A model generated the notes under the pieces. That model made no database searches. It saw only the letters and a program-made list of their open reading frames with translations, and was not told the origin of the DNA. This document shows, in pieces, positions 17,145-27,200 of a DNA stretch of 43,059 nucleotides; positions within the stretch are counted from its first letter, which is position 1, and each line of letters begins with the position of its first letter. Source of the stretch: Anaerolineales bacterium. Lineage in GTDB: Bacteria; Chloroflexota; Anaerolineae; Anaerolineales; UBA4823. The stretch is from the NCBI GenBank assembly GCA_016932955.1, contig JAFGBV010000172.1, forward strand, positions 1-43,059, read 5' to 3'. A program made the translations under genes and the position numbers.

Positions 17145-17813
17145 ATGATCACAGAAGATAAATCTTACGATCCACTCACCGGCTTGATCACGCGCGCTTC
17201 GTTCGAAGCATTGTTAGCGCGGGCATTGGATGAAGCCAGGGTGAATAACAGCCCGCTTTCGCTGGTTCTGTTTGATATTGACCATTTCTTGCATGTAAAT
17301 CAGCGTTTTGGACACGCGGGGGGAGATGCGGTGTTGAAAGTGGTGGGACAGATCGTGCAGAAGCACTTGCAGGGAGAGATTGCCGCGCGCTACGGAGGGG
17401 ATGAATTCGCAGTGGTTTTTCCAGGAGTTGAGCGCGAACGGGCGCTGTTGATGATGGAGGGCGTGCGGGCGGAGGTAGGGCAGCAGCAAGGCTTCCGAAA
17501 TGGGGATGCCAGGGTTGAGACGCAGATCACGATCAGCGGGGGAATTGCTGCATTCCCGATCGATGGTGAAGATGAAAATGAGTTGATCCGTAAGGCCGAT
17601 ACGGCGCTCTATCGCGCTAAGGAGAGTGGCAGGAATAAAATCACACTGGCCTATGAAGAGCGGATGGTGCCAAAGACTGCACATTACAATCAGTCGCAAC
17701 TGGAACGGCTCTCGGTGCTCGCCAAGGAGGAAGGGGTGAGCGATGCGGTTCTGCTGAGGGAGGCGCTGGACGATCTCTTGATCAAGTACCGACATGGGTT
17801 CCAGAAGGTTTGA
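17145..17813 (+). CDS. Diguanylate cyclase with C-terminal ribbon-helix-helix-like domain
   Basis: A 222-residue soluble protein. Residues 8-168 are a GGDEF domain with the DIDHFLHVNQRFGHAGGD substrate region and an intact GGDEF motif at 84-88, so c-di-GMP synthesis from two GTP is expected. No RxxD inhibitory site is seen at its usual place before GGDEF. Residues 174-220 (KTAHYNQSQLERLSVLAKE, then VSDAVLLREALDDLLIKY) fit the beta strand plus two helices of CopG/RHH DNA-binding domains. There is no sensor domain. AGGAGA is four to five bases before ATG. The RHH part could dimerise the enzyme or tether it to DNA; this is inferred from the pattern alone. Confidence 0.85.
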   Translation: MITEDKSYDPLTGLITRASFEALLARALDEARVNNSPLSLVLFDIDHFLHVNQRFGHAGGDAVLKVVGQIVQKHLQGEIAARYGGDEFAVVFPGVERERALLMMEGVRAEVGQQQGFRNGDARVETQITISGGIAAFPIDGEDENELIRKADTALYRAKESGRNKITLAYEERMVPKTAHYNQSQLERLSVLAKEEGVSDAVLLREALDDLLIKYRHGFQKV

Positions 17814-17841
17814 TGAGGCAAGCAAGGAAGGATAGGTAGCG

Positions 17842-18267
17842 ATGTCGCCGATCACAACGAATGTTCAGATTCGGATCTTGTACGGAGGCGCAATCGAGCA
17901 GCCGCCCGTGCAGGTGCTATTTGGATCTGGAATCGAGCTGCGCGAGCAGTTGCCGGCTGGTTCCGGTAGCTTTGAATTGCATGTTCGTGAGGGACTGAAG
18001 GAGCGACATGCGCATTTGACAAGCGAGCAAGCAGCGCGACTGTGCGACTTGCTTAGGCAGCTACCTGATGAGGATATGAGCTCAAAGGGCTTATCTTTAG
18101 ACGGGTATGTTTATGATCTGGTCGTGATCCGTGGTGGTTTGGAGGGGGAAAAGCGGCTGTCTTTCCATTGGGCAAATGAAGATTGGCGTTACCAGGATGT
18201 AACTTTTCAATCTGCCTGGAAAGCAGTGGCAGCGCTGGCGGAGTTTGTTCTTCAGATCGCAGGCTGA
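17842..18267 (+). CDS. Hypothetical protein
   Basis: A 141-residue soluble protein that I do not recognise. It has no signal peptide or membrane segment. The first half holds predicted beta strands (VQIRILYGG, SFELHVREG). A helix follows (LTSEQAARLCDLLRQLPDEDM), then strand-rich YVYDLVVIRGG and a C-terminal helix AWKAVAALAEFVLQI. ATG 17842 follows a purine-rich stretch, 28 bases after the diguanylate cyclase, so the two are probably cotranscribed. Confidence 0.7.
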   Translation: MSPITTNVQIRILYGGAIEQPPVQVLFGSGIELREQLPAGSGSFELHVREGLKERHAHLTSEQAARLCDLLRQLPDEDMSSKGLSLDGYVYDLVVIRGGLEGEKRLSFHWANEDWRYQDVTFQSAWKAVAALAEFVLQIAG

Positions 18268-18316
18268 GGCGGTTGACACTAGAATTATAGGGCGGTTTCA
18301 CAATCATGGGTTGCTT

Positions 18317-18394
18317 TCCCTTGCACAGGTGATGATAATGCGAACATTACGTAAACGGAATATGCAGTGATGGGTTTATAACCTAAGCAAGGGA
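18317..18394 (+). ncRNA. Candidate structured RNA in the longest intergenic gap
   Basis: TCCCTTGC (18317-18324) and GCAAGGGA (18387-18394) are perfect 8-base complements closing a 62-base interior. Inside are TAATG-CGAA-CATTA (18336-18349, five pairs, tetraloop) and TGGGTT-TAT-AACCTA (18371-18385, six pairs with one G-U), giving a three-way junction. ATGG (18370-18373) and CCTAAG (18382-18387) flank the second hairpin and resemble the two strands of an 11-nt tetraloop receptor. The element lies upstream of the TATAAT at 18474, so it could be a separate RNA or the leader of a longer transcript. The rest of the 241-base gap (18268-18508) has a lone TTGACA at 18273 and no recognisable gene. Confidence 0.35.
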
Positions 18395-18473
18395 TTGGGG
18401 GGGTGAATTAGAGGACCATTGTTGTCAGGGGGATTATTTCGTTGCCGTCATTATGGCGCATTCTTCATAAGGG

Positions 18474-18479
18474 TATAAT
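18474..18479 (+). promoter_or_regulatory. Candidate -10 box for the thioesterase/kinase operon
   Basis: A perfect TATAAT lies 30 bases before the TTG start at 18509. The hexamer 17 bp upstream, TTATGG, is a poor -35, so an activator or alternative recognition would be needed. Confidence 0.4.
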
Positions 18480-18508
18480 ACAGGCATACTGATCGAGGAG
18501 ACTGAGCC

Positions 18509-19009
18509 TTGCCAGATCTACAGCCGAATTCCCGCCACTGCTTTGTATGTGGTTTACAGAATCCCCATGGGCTGCAGATGCGTTTTTTCATCACTGCGCC
18601 GGGGGAGGTGACTGTGCATTACACCGTTCCAGAGTATTACCAGGGATATCCAGGAATTGTGCATGGAGGAATTATCGCCTCAATGCTGGATGAGGTGGTT
18701 GGACGATCTTACATGGCGGATCCTGATTCGCCGCGTTTTATGTTCACGGCGCGCCTGGATGTACATTACCGCCACCCTGTACCGGTAGCGAAGCCGCTGC
18801 GATTGGTGGGACGTATGGGGAAAGACCGCGGGCGCAGCGCAACAGCGAGCGGGGTGATCTATGGACCGGGGGGAGATGTGCTCGCGGAGGCTGAGGCGAT
18901 CCTGGTCGATGTTCCCCAAGAGATGTTGGCTCAAGCCGATCTGGAAATTCTGGGGTGGAAGGTTTATCCGTTGGAAGAGGGCACCAACCAGAAAGATGGA
19001 AGGGCATGA
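18509..19009 (+). CDS. PaaI/hotdog-fold thioesterase
   Basis: A 166-residue hotdog-fold acyl-CoA thioesterase-like protein. It begins with [12 protein letters not shown] and contains [17 protein letters not shown], whose Asp61 sits where PaaI enzymes have the catalytic aspartate. [14 protein letters not shown] and the tail [10 protein letters not shown] are also family-like. The start is TTG: GAGGAGA (18495-18501) is seven bases before it and no better codon is nearby. Its TGA shares its last base with the ATG of the histidine kinase, so the two are coupled. The acyl substrate is unknown, and its link with the kinase may be only operonic. Confidence 0.85.
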   Translation: MPDLQPNSRHCFVCGLQNPHGLQMRFFITAPGEVTVHYTVPEYYQGYPGIVHGGIIASMLDEVVGRSYMADPDSPRFMFTARLDVHYRHPVPVAKPLRLVGRMGKDRGRSATASGVIYGPGGDVLAEAEAILVDVPQEMLAQADLEILGWKVYPLEEGTNQKDGRA

Positions 19010-22000
19010 TGCGCTTCTCGATCCCACATATCCGCAGCCGGCAAATTGATGAGGCGATGAGGCGGTGGCGCGAGAGTGTGCTGAAGATTGCCATGGTAGT
19101 GATGGCAATCGTGGCGCTGCCAATCCTGGCAATTGCATACATCAGCGGGGTCAACCAACCAGAACAATGGCCGGCTTTGGTCATTTTCACTTTGAATTAT
19201 GTGGTGATGCTGGCAGCAACCTTCGTACCGCGCCTGGAGCACCGCTTGCGGGGCTGGATTCTGCTCTCTGTGCTTTACATGATTGGTGTGCTGGCGATGG
19301 CGCGTGGGGGGCTGGCGGGTGTGGGCAGGGAATACCTGATCTTGCTGCCGATCCTGGCATTTATCCTGGTAAGCGTGCGTTCTGGCCTGGTGGCAACGCT
19401 GCTAAGCCTGGCAACGCTTGGGGTTTTCACCAGGCTGGCAGATGCGGGGCAACTTGAAAAATGGCTGATCTACCAGCAAAATCCCCAGGATTTGCAAGCC
19501 TGGCTGACGGAAATCATCCCTACAGCGATGATCATTATCGTAGTGATCGTGCTTCTCATTTTTCTGCAGCGCTTTCAGTTGCAAAACCTGGAGGCAAAGC
19601 TGCAAGCTATGGCGGAGCTGGAGGAGGCGAACGCGCGCCTGGAAGAATATAGCCAGACGCTGGAGGAAAGGGTTGAGCAACGCACGGCGCTGTTGGAGAA
19701 GCGGGTTGAGGAACTGGCTACGCTGAACAGTATCATGGAAACCGTGACCTCTTCGCTGGATGCGCGGGCAGCACTTCAGAGTGTGGCAAAGGAAATGATG
19801 CGCCTCTTTGAGGCGCATTCGTGTGGGATTGCGCTTCTCAGCGAGGACCGCACGCAATTAACATTGGTTGCAGATGCCCACCGTGATCCCAAACAGCCGT
19901 CGGGGATCGGGGCAGCAATCCCTCTGGAGGGTAATGTCTCGACGTTGAAGGTGATGGAGTCGCGGCGGTCGCTCTTGGTGCAGGAGGCAGAAACAAGCCC
20001 ACTGACAGTGATGATCCATGAATTATTGCGGTCACGCCATGTGCATTCTTTGATGATTCTGCCGTTGATTGCCCGGGGAGAGGTGTTTGGTACGATCGGA
20101 GTGGACCGTGATGAAAACAGCCCACCATTCACGGATGAGAACCTGCAATTGGCGGAAACAATTGCCGGGCAGGTGAGTGGGGCGATTGAGAATGCGCGTC
20201 TTTTCGAGGAAATGCAGGCAGCGAGAGACGTAGCAGAGGCAGCCAATAAGGCGAAGAGCGTTTTCCTGGCGACGATGAGTCATGAAATCCGCACCCCGAT
20301 GAATGCGGTCATTGGGATGACCAGCCTCTTACTGAACACGAATTTGACGGATGAACAGCGGGAGTTCACCGAGACGATCCGCACCAGCGGAGATTCATTG
20401 CTGACGATCATCAACGATATCCTGGATTTTTCAAAGATTGAAGCGGGAAAGATGGAGCTGGAGAGGCAGCCATTGCTCCTACGTGAGTGCATTGATGGCG
20501 CACTGGACCTGGTTGCGCCGCGGGTTGCCGAGAAGAACTTAGAGATTGGCTACCTGCTGGAGGGCAATGTTCCAGCGGCGATCTATGGTGATGTGACCCG
20601 TTTGCGGCAGGTGTTGGTGAACCTGATCAGCAATGCAGTGAAATTCACAGATGAGGGCGAGGTGGTGATCAATGTATGCTGTCTCAAGTGCGGGGCAGGG
20701 AGTAGCACCACCTGGGCGGAGAAGGCTGCTGCATGTGGGCTGGGGGAAACGGATTGGCCTAAGGCAGGCTTGCCACCGGATTTGCATATGCTGGCAAAGG
20801 CAGGAACAGATGATCTAATCCTGCACTTTTCGGTGCAAGATACGGGGATTGGGATTCCAGTGGAGCGGATGGATCGCTTGTTCCAGTCCTTCAGTCAGGT
20901 AGATTCATCGATGACACGCCGCTATGGGGGCACCGGGCTGGGTCTGGCTGTGAGCAAGCGATTGAGCGAGTTGATGGGGGGAACGATGTGGGTGGAAAGC
21001 GCAGTGGGGCAGGGAAGTATCTTCCACTTTACTATTCTGACACAGGCAGCACCAACCCCGATACCGGCATATCTTAATCTGGAACAGCCAGATCTGAACG
21101 GGCGGCGCGTGCTGGTGGTAGATGATAACGCGACCAACCGCCGCATCTTGATGCTTCAGACGCATGCCTGGGGGATGACTTCGATGATCACGGCTTTGCC
21201 GCTACAGGCTTTGGAATGGATAAGGCAGGGGGAGGAATTTGATGTGGCTATTTTGGATGTGCAAATGCCAGAAATGGATGGGATTACGCTGGCGCGTGAA
21301 ATCCAACAATTGCGCAAGGAAAATCCTATCCCCATGGTGATGCTCAGCTCTGCCGTGCCAATGGATGCGGTAATGGCTCTGGGAATAGATCAGATACCAT
21401 TTGCTGTATACCTGACCAAGCCGGTGAAGGCTTCTCAGCTTTACAATACTTTATTTGAGGTTTTTACCTCCCTTCATGTAAGCCAGACACGCAGAGAAGA
21501 GGCTCCATTTGATGCAGAGCTAGGGAAGCGACTCCCACTGCGGATTTTACTGGCAGAAGATAATGTGACCAACCAGAAGCTGGTGCTGCGCATGCTGGAA
21601 CGCCTGGGGTACCGGGCGGATGTGGCTGGCAATGGCCTGGAGGCGCTCCAGGCAGTGCAGCGGCAAGGATATGATGTCGTCTTGATGGATGTGCAAATGC
21701 CCGAGATGGACGGCCTGGAGGCTGCACGACAAATCCTGGAGAAACAGCCTGTAGGCGGACCACGGATTATTGCGATGACAGCCAACGCGATGCGCGAGGA
21801 TCGCGATGTATGCCTGGCTGCCGGAATGCACGATTATCTGAGCAAGCCAATCCGGGTTGACGAGCTGGTGCATGCTTTGAAGCGCAGCCGTTCATTGCAA
21901 GCAGTCGCTTCAGATACATCAGGTAAAGATGATATTGAGTCAAAGAGTGCGCCATCGCCTCCTTCAGCGGAAGTGACCCTGCAGAAAATACGGGGACTGG

Positions 22001-22344
22001 CAGGCGAGGATCAGGATTTTATGCTGGAGATTATCGATACCTACCTGGAGGATGCGCCTGGTTTACTCAACCGGATGCGCGAGGCAGCCCGAAGCAACGA
22101 TGCGGCTGAATTACGCCTTACTGCACACAGCTTGAAATCGAACAGTGCGGAGTTTGGCGCATCTACGTTAGCAGGATTGTGCCGCGAGCTGGAGGAGATG
22201 GGCAAAGCAGCACTGCAAGGCGGTGAGGAGTGGAAAGGATGGCACGTGGACGCGATTATGGAAAAGTTGACTGCAGCAGAAGATGCATTCGAACGGGTGC
22301 GACTGGCATTAGAACAGGAACGGGCAGGGATGAGTAAGAGGTAA
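19009..22344 (+). CDS. Hybrid sensor histidine kinase: membrane, GAF, HisKA, HATPase, REC-REC, Hpt
   Basis: An 1111-residue membrane phosphorelay kinase. About five to six hydrophobic segments lie between residues 25 and 185, followed by a coiled coil ([20 protein letters not shown]) and a GAF-like domain (about 240-395). HisKA has SHEIRTPMN with His425, and the ATPase shows the N box (NLISNAVKF), the D.G.G motif and GGTGLGL. Two receivers follow with Asp750 and Asp894, then an Hpt domain with His1040 in TAHSLKS. ATG 19009 overlaps the thioesterase stop and has GGAAGGG four bases upstream; ATG 19006 and a frame extending to 18955 are alternatives. The downstream receiver-cyclase starts nine bases later and is the obvious partner. 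Confidence 0.92.
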   Translation: MRFSIPHIRSRQIDEAMRRWRESVLKIAMVVMAIVALPILAIAYISGVNQPEQWPALVIFTLNYVVMLAATFVPRLEHRLRGWILLSVLYMIGVLAMARGGLAGVGREYLILLPILAFILVSVRSGLVATLLSLATLGVFTRLADAGQLEKWLIYQQNPQDLQAWLTEIIPTAMIIIVVIVLLIFLQRFQLQNLEAKLQAMAELEEANARLEEYSQTLEERVEQRTALLEKRVEELATLNSIMETVTSSLDARAALQSVAKEMMRLFEAHSCGIALLSEDRTQLTLVADAHRDPKQPSGIGAAIPLEGNVSTLKVMESRRSLLVQEAETSPLTVMIHELLRSRHVHSLMILPLIARGEVFGTIGVDRDENSPPFTDENLQLAETIAGQVSGAIENARLFEEMQAARDVAEAANKAKSVFLATMSHEIRTPMNAVIGMTSLLLNTNLTDEQREFTETIRTSGDSLLTIINDILDFSKIEAGKMELERQPLLLRECIDGALDLVAPRVAEKNLEIGYLLEGNVPAAIYGDVTRLRQVLVNLISNAVKFTDEGEVVINVCCLKCGAGSSTTWAEKAAACGLGETDWPKAGLPPDLHMLAKAGTDDLILHFSVQDTGIGIPVERMDRLFQSFSQVDSSMTRRYGGTGLGLAVSKRLSELMGGTMWVESAVGQGSIFHFTILTQAAPTPIPAYLNLEQPDLNGRRVLVVDDNATNRRILMLQTHAWGMTSMITALPLQALEWIRQGEEFDVAILDVQMPEMDGITLAREIQQLRKENPIPMVMLSSAVPMDAVMALGIDQIPFAVYLTKPVKASQLYNTLFEVFTSLHVSQTRREEAPFDAELGKRLPLRILLAEDNVTNQKLVLRMLERLGYRADVAGNGLEALQAVQRQGYDVVLMDVQMPEMDGLEAARQILEKQPVGGPRIIAMTANAMREDRDVCLAAGMHDYLSKPIRVDELVHALKRSRSLQAVASDTSGKDDIESKSAPSPPSAEVTLQKIRGLAGEDQDFMLEIIDTYLEDAPGLLNRMREAARSNDAAELRLTAHSLKSNSAEFGASTLAGLCRELEEMGKAALQGGEEWKGWHVDAIMEKLTAAEDAFERVRLALEQERAGMSKR

Positions 22345-22352
22345 CGGCGGTT

Positions 22353-23411
22353 ATGAAAGGCGAGCGAAAAGGGCATATTTTAGTTGTTGACGATAACCGG
22401 TTGAATCGCCTGACGCTGGCGAATAGCTTGCAACAGCAAGGGCACAGTGTAGAGCTGGCAGAGCATGGGGCACAAGCGTTGGAGATGATGTGCTCAAAGC
22501 CTTTCGACCTGGTGTTGCTGGATATCTTAATGCCGGAGATGGATGGTTTTCAGGTATTGGAACAGATGCACTCAGACCCTGTTTTGCGCGAACTGCCGGT
22601 GATCGTGATCTCAGCGCTGGATGAGCTGGATAGTGTGGTGCGCGGCATTGAGATGGGGGCAGAAGATTACCTGCCCAAGCCGTTCAACCCGATCTTGCTG
22701 CAGGCAAGGATCAACGCCTGCCTGGAGAAGAAAGTTCTTCGTGACCAGGAACAAGCCTATTTGCAGCAGATCCAGGTTGAACGGGAGAAAGCAGAAAGGC
22801 TGCTGTTAAACATTTTGCCCAAGCCGGTTGCGGAGAAATTAAAGCGGGGCGAGAAGGTGATTGCAGAGAGTTTTTCCAATGTGACGGTGCTGATTGCTGA
22901 TATCGTGAAATTTACCCGCATTTCGGCAACGATGACGCCTGATGAGCTGATCCTGTTACTGAATGATATCTTCAGCGCTTTTGACGAGCTGGCGGCGCTC
23001 TATGGGTTGGAGAAGATCAAAACGGTGGGGGATAACTACTTGATTGTTGGCGGCTTGCCAACGCCGCGCAGCGATCATGCGGAGGCGATCGCAGACATGG
23101 CGCTGGGCATGCAAGAGATCATGCAGCAAACGAAATGGCGCCATGGTCAACCGGTGGAGATACGCATTGGAGTGCACCAGGGACCGGTTGTGGCAGGGGT
23201 GATCGGACGGCAGAAGTTTATTTATGACTTGTGGGGAGTAACTGTGAATATTGCCAGCCGGATGGAATCCCACGGCGTGCCGGGGCGGATCCATGTTTCG
23301 GCGCAGGTTTATGCGGCTTTGCATGACACATTCTCTTTTGAAGAGCGCGGTTTGGTGCCGATGAAAGGATTGGGCAAAATGCCCACGTATTTCCTGCTGG
23401 GCAGGAAATAA
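22353..23411 (+). CDS. Response regulator with class III adenylate cyclase output
   Basis: A 352-residue soluble protein. Residues 8-125 are a receiver (VVDDN, phosphoacceptor Asp57, later Lys in LPKPF). A linker coiled coil (LQQIQVEREKAERLLLNILP) leads to a class III cyclase catalytic domain. Metal-binding Asp183 (ADIVKF) and Asp227 are present. The adenine-selecting Lys223 and Asp292 (YDLWG) and the TVNIASRM asparagine/arginine are also there, so cAMP synthesis is predicted. It follows the hybrid kinase by eight bases, suggesting phosphorelay control of cAMP. Confidence 0.92.
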   Translation: MKGERKGHILVVDDNRLNRLTLANSLQQQGHSVELAEHGAQALEMMCSKPFDLVLLDILMPEMDGFQVLEQMHSDPVLRELPVIVISALDELDSVVRGIEMGAEDYLPKPFNPILLQARINACLEKKVLRDQEQAYLQQIQVEREKAERLLLNILPKPVAEKLKRGEKVIAESFSNVTVLIADIVKFTRISATMTPDELILLLNDIFSAFDELAALYGLEKIKTVGDNYLIVGGLPTPRSDHAEAIADMALGMQEIMQQTKWRHGQPVEIRIGVHQGPVVAGVIGRQKFIYDLWGVTVNIASRMESHGVPGRIHVSAQVYAALHDTFSFEERGLVPMKGLGKMPTYFLLGRK

Positions 23412-23431
23412 TCAGGTTTGCGGAGGTTGTT

Positions 23432-24199
23432 ATGATCATTGAATACCATCGTCCGGCCACACGCCAGGAAGCGCTGGAGTTGCTCGCCCGCACCCAGCCA
23501 ACTACCCTGGCGATCGGGGGAGGCACAGTGCTGAATCAGCCTGGTATGGAGCAAGTGGCTGTGGTGGATGTTCAGGCGCTGGGGCTGGACAACCTGGAGG
23601 CGAAAGGGAGTACACTAAGGGGCGGTGCGGCTGTTAAGCTGCAAGCGCTGCTGGATTTTCCTGGTCTGCCGGAGGCGCTTTATGCAGCGATCCGCCATGA
23701 GGCCACACAAAACCTGCGCCAGATGGCTACGCTGGCGGGGACGGTTGTGGCAGCGGATGGGCGCTCTGCACTGACGACGGTGCTTTTGGCCTTAGGAGCT
23801 ATGCTGGAGATGCACAGCCTGGCAGGGGGAAAAGAGTCGCTGAGCCTGGGCGACTTGTTACCCATGCGCAAGGAGAGACTTGGGGGACGGCTGATCACGG
23901 AATTGCAGTGGCCTTGTAATGTAAAATTAGCATACGAATATGTGGCGCGCACACCGGCTGACCTGCCAATTGTTTGTGCAGCGGCGGCGCAATGGTCCGG
24001 CGGGAGAACGCGCCTGGCTTTGGGTGGTTATGGGGCAGCGCCTGTGCTGGTGATGGACGGGCCGGAGGCGAATGGTGCGGTTGAGGCGGCTAAGAATGCT
24101 TACCTGCATGCAAGCGACCCCTGGGCGAGCGCCGAATATCGCTCGGAAATGGCTGGGGTTTTAGCCCGGCGTTGTTTGGAGCACTTTACAAAGGGTTAG
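23432..24199 (+). CDS. FAD-binding molybdenum hydroxylase subunit, YgfM-like
   Basis: A 255-residue FAD subunit, shorter than the 300-residue version at 3592. The phosphate loop is IGGGTVLN (residues 28-35) in place of AGGTDLL, the GG.xLN form I associate with E. coli YgfM. The second motif is also changed (QNLRQMATLAGTVVAADGRS). The C-terminal YRSEMAGVLARR helix is standard for the family. GGAGGT is four bases before ATG 23432. Its natural partner is probably the XdhD-like enzyme at 27423, although a secreted protein gene lies between them. Binding of FAD is inferred from family only. Confidence 0.83.
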   Translation: MIIEYHRPATRQEALELLARTQPTTLAIGGGTVLNQPGMEQVAVVDVQALGLDNLEAKGSTLRGGAAVKLQALLDFPGLPEALYAAIRHEATQNLRQMATLAGTVVAADGRSALTTVLLALGAMLEMHSLAGGKESLSLGDLLPMRKERLGGRLITELQWPCNVKLAYEYVARTPADLPIVCAAAAQWSGGRTRLALGGYGAAPVLVMDGPEANGAVEAAKNAYLHASDPWASAEYRSEMAGVLARRCLEHFTKG

Positions 24200-24267
24200 T
24201 ATTGGAGGAGAGCTTTTCGTTTTTACCTATCGGACAAGAAAGATTACACAAACGAAGGAGGCAGGAA

Positions 24268-27200
24268 ATGATTCCACAACGATTTATCCGTGTGATTGCT
24301 GCGAACATTGCTGTCATTGTTGCTTTTGTGTTTGTAGTGGGGATGGTATGGGTATTGGGCAGCCAGGTGGAGCCTGCCCGTGCGGGAACCCTGTGCGTGA
24401 AGCCTGGGGGTGGAGGGGGATGCTATGCCACGATCCAGGGGGCGGTGGATGATGCCATCGCTGGCGATACGATCCAGGTGGCTGAGGGGGTTTACAACGA
24501 AAATGTCCATATTGAGAAGAGCCTGGTCTTAGAGGGGGGATGGGACACGGATTTCAGCGGGCGCGACTGGGAAGCAAACGTCACGACGATCGATGGGGGC
24601 GGAACGGGATCAGTGATCTATGCTGAAGCACCCATTGCTGAAAACATCACGGTGACGATCGATGGCTTCACGATCATACACGGGGATGATTCGGCTGGTT
24701 TAGGATGGGGCGGAGGGGTGCGGCTGGACGCCGGTTGGGGAGGAACAAGCCAATTCACCGTGCGCCATAATGTGATCGCGAATAATTATGCCTGCCAGGC
24801 GGCTTCCTGCCAGGGGTATGGGGGGGGTATTCATGTGTATGCCGGCTCGGCGATCATTGAGGAGAACACGATCAGCAATAATATCGCCCGTTGGGGGCCA
24901 GGAGATGGCGAGGGCGGTGGTATTTATGTTGGCGGGTGGGCGGATGTCACGATTACCAATAATATCATCCAGGCCAATACGGCAGCCTTTGCGCCGGATG
25001 AGATTTTATTTGAAAGGGGAACTGGTGGGGGGATCAATATTGAATATTCCATGTCGGCGATTGTGACAGACAACTATATCCAGGGTAATTTCGCAGCAGT
25101 GAATGGGCCGGGTTATGGGGGTGGAATCCATGCGAAAGGTGATCTGATAGGAAATACGATCAGCGGGAACTCTGCCAGTGTGAACGATGTGGGCTATGGA
25201 GGGGGAGTGTACGCTTATCATGTGGGCACATTTGAGAACAACACGGTTCAAGAGAATATTGCCAGTGAACACGCGGATGGGAGCGGAGGGGGAATCTATG
25301 TGCAATACATGCATGATGCCCATTTCAATACGATCCAGGGAAACACAGCCACGCGCGGGGGTGGGGTCTACTATGGGACCTACATAGGAAACCAGGTCTT
25401 TGAATATAACCAGATACTGGATAACGAGGCTACTGGAACTGATATTGAGGCTCCGACATTTGACGGCGGCGGGGGGATTGCCAGCGCGGCAGCGTGGGTG
25501 GAGATGACCCATAACGATATCACTGGCAATAGCGCATATTCAGGGGCCGGCCTTCTGCTGACAGATGGCGATCAATATCGCATCCAGGATAACCTGCTAG
25601 AAGATAATACCAGCCTCTTTGTGGGCGGCGGTATTGCGATTGTCGATTCCACGGGTGTGATCTCTGCCAACCACGTGATCAGCAACTCGGCTTATGTGGG
25701 CGGCGGGCTCTATTTGTGGGGAACTGCCGATCCAACATTGGATGCGAATGTGGTGATGAGCAACACAGCCAAGGGATTCTTCGCGGCAGGGGGGGGCGGA
25801 ATGCTGGTGAATGTCGATGCGGGCACAAAGGTGATCATCGCCAACCATGTTATTGCCCGCAATGCCGCTTATGGGACGGGCTACACGGGTGGCCTGTACT
25901 GCTGGTCGGGGGACTGCACCCTGCTGCACAACACCATCGTTGATAACGACCTGGGCGATCACGATGAGGGCGTGGTGTTTGGCAGCACCGCCGATGCGGG
26001 TGACTACGAGCTGCGCAATAACATCATCGTCGGGCATAGTACGGGCGCCTGGCGGGCGTATGGCACCCTCACCGAGGATCACAACGCATATTACGATAAC
26101 ACGACGGATGTCAGCGGGTTTGCGATGGGCGCCCACTCGCTCACCGATGATCCTCTCTTCGTGGATCGCGATGCAGATTACCACCTCGACTTGGGATCGC
26201 CTGTGATCGACCAGGGTGACAGTGGCGTGGCGGTGGCAAGGGATTTCGAAGGCGACCAGCGGCCGCGCGGCAGCGCGCCGGATATGGGTGCGGATGAGGC
26301 GTATCGCTTTGAAACCTATGTCAGCACGATCACGGGAGATGACCTCAGCGGCGATGGATCGCCGGAAGATCCCTTTGCCACGGTGACCAAAGGCCTGAAG
26401 GAAACAAGGGTGGGAGGCACAGTCTTTGTGGGGCAGGGGCTGTACACCGAGCGCATCACCATCGAGCAGAGTGTCGATTTGTATGGCGGCTTCCGCGAGA
26501 CCGATTGGGCGCGCGATATTGACGCTTACCAGACCACCCTGGATGCAGAAGGAAGCGGCACGGTGGTGCTCATTCGGGGGGACGACCTGAGGGCGGTGGT
26601 TGAAGGGTTCACCATCACGGGTGGGGAGGCTAGCATCTATGACAATGGCGGCGGCATCTTTGCGTTGGGCAATGTGGCTGTGATCTTGCGCTATAACACG
26701 ATCACTGGCAATCATGCGGGGAATGGCGGTGGCGGTGTTGCTTTGTGGAGCGAATCCTTCGAGCCCAGCCTGATCGAGGCCAACCGCATCGACGGGAATT
26801 CTGCCGATGGCGTATTTCCATTTCCCTTGCTTTCGGCTCCGCTGGGAGCAGAGAGTGTCACCCAGGGTCCTGAGCCGGGCGGCGGCGTGCTGCTGATTGC
26901 TCGCTATGCCATGGTGGTGAATAACTTCATCACGCGTAATACTTCGGATTATGCGGGTGGCGGGCTGGCAGTCTCTGGCGGGCAACACAGTATTATCCAC
27001 AATACTATTGCCGATAATGGAGAGCAAGGGCTGTGGATGCTCCATTTAAGCGAGGATACCTGGGTGGCGAACAATTTCATTGTAGGACATAGCATTGCGA
27101 TCACAGGAACGGAATTGGCATTGGACATCTGGGATTCGAATGGTTTTGCCGATAATGACGAGAACTATGCTCCTGGGCTCAGCCCTGGCGCACATGATGT

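Noticed and set aside
18320..18394. Possible c-di-GMP-I riboswitch, prompted by GCACAGG and the tetraloop-receptor-like strands
   Set aside because: The GGCAAACC and GACGCAAAGCC core elements are missing and the receptor strands are in the opposite order from class I examples I know.
18955..19008. Upstream extension of the hybrid histidine kinase
   Set aside because: It overlaps the thioesterase coding end and adds no membrane or domain sequence. ATG 19009 has the ribosome site and the stop/start overlap.
25597..27045. Long open frame (482 codons) antisense to the beta-helix gene
   Set aside because: The translation lacks domain-like sequence and it lies fully opposite a gene with signal peptide and clear repeats. 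It is explained by base composition.
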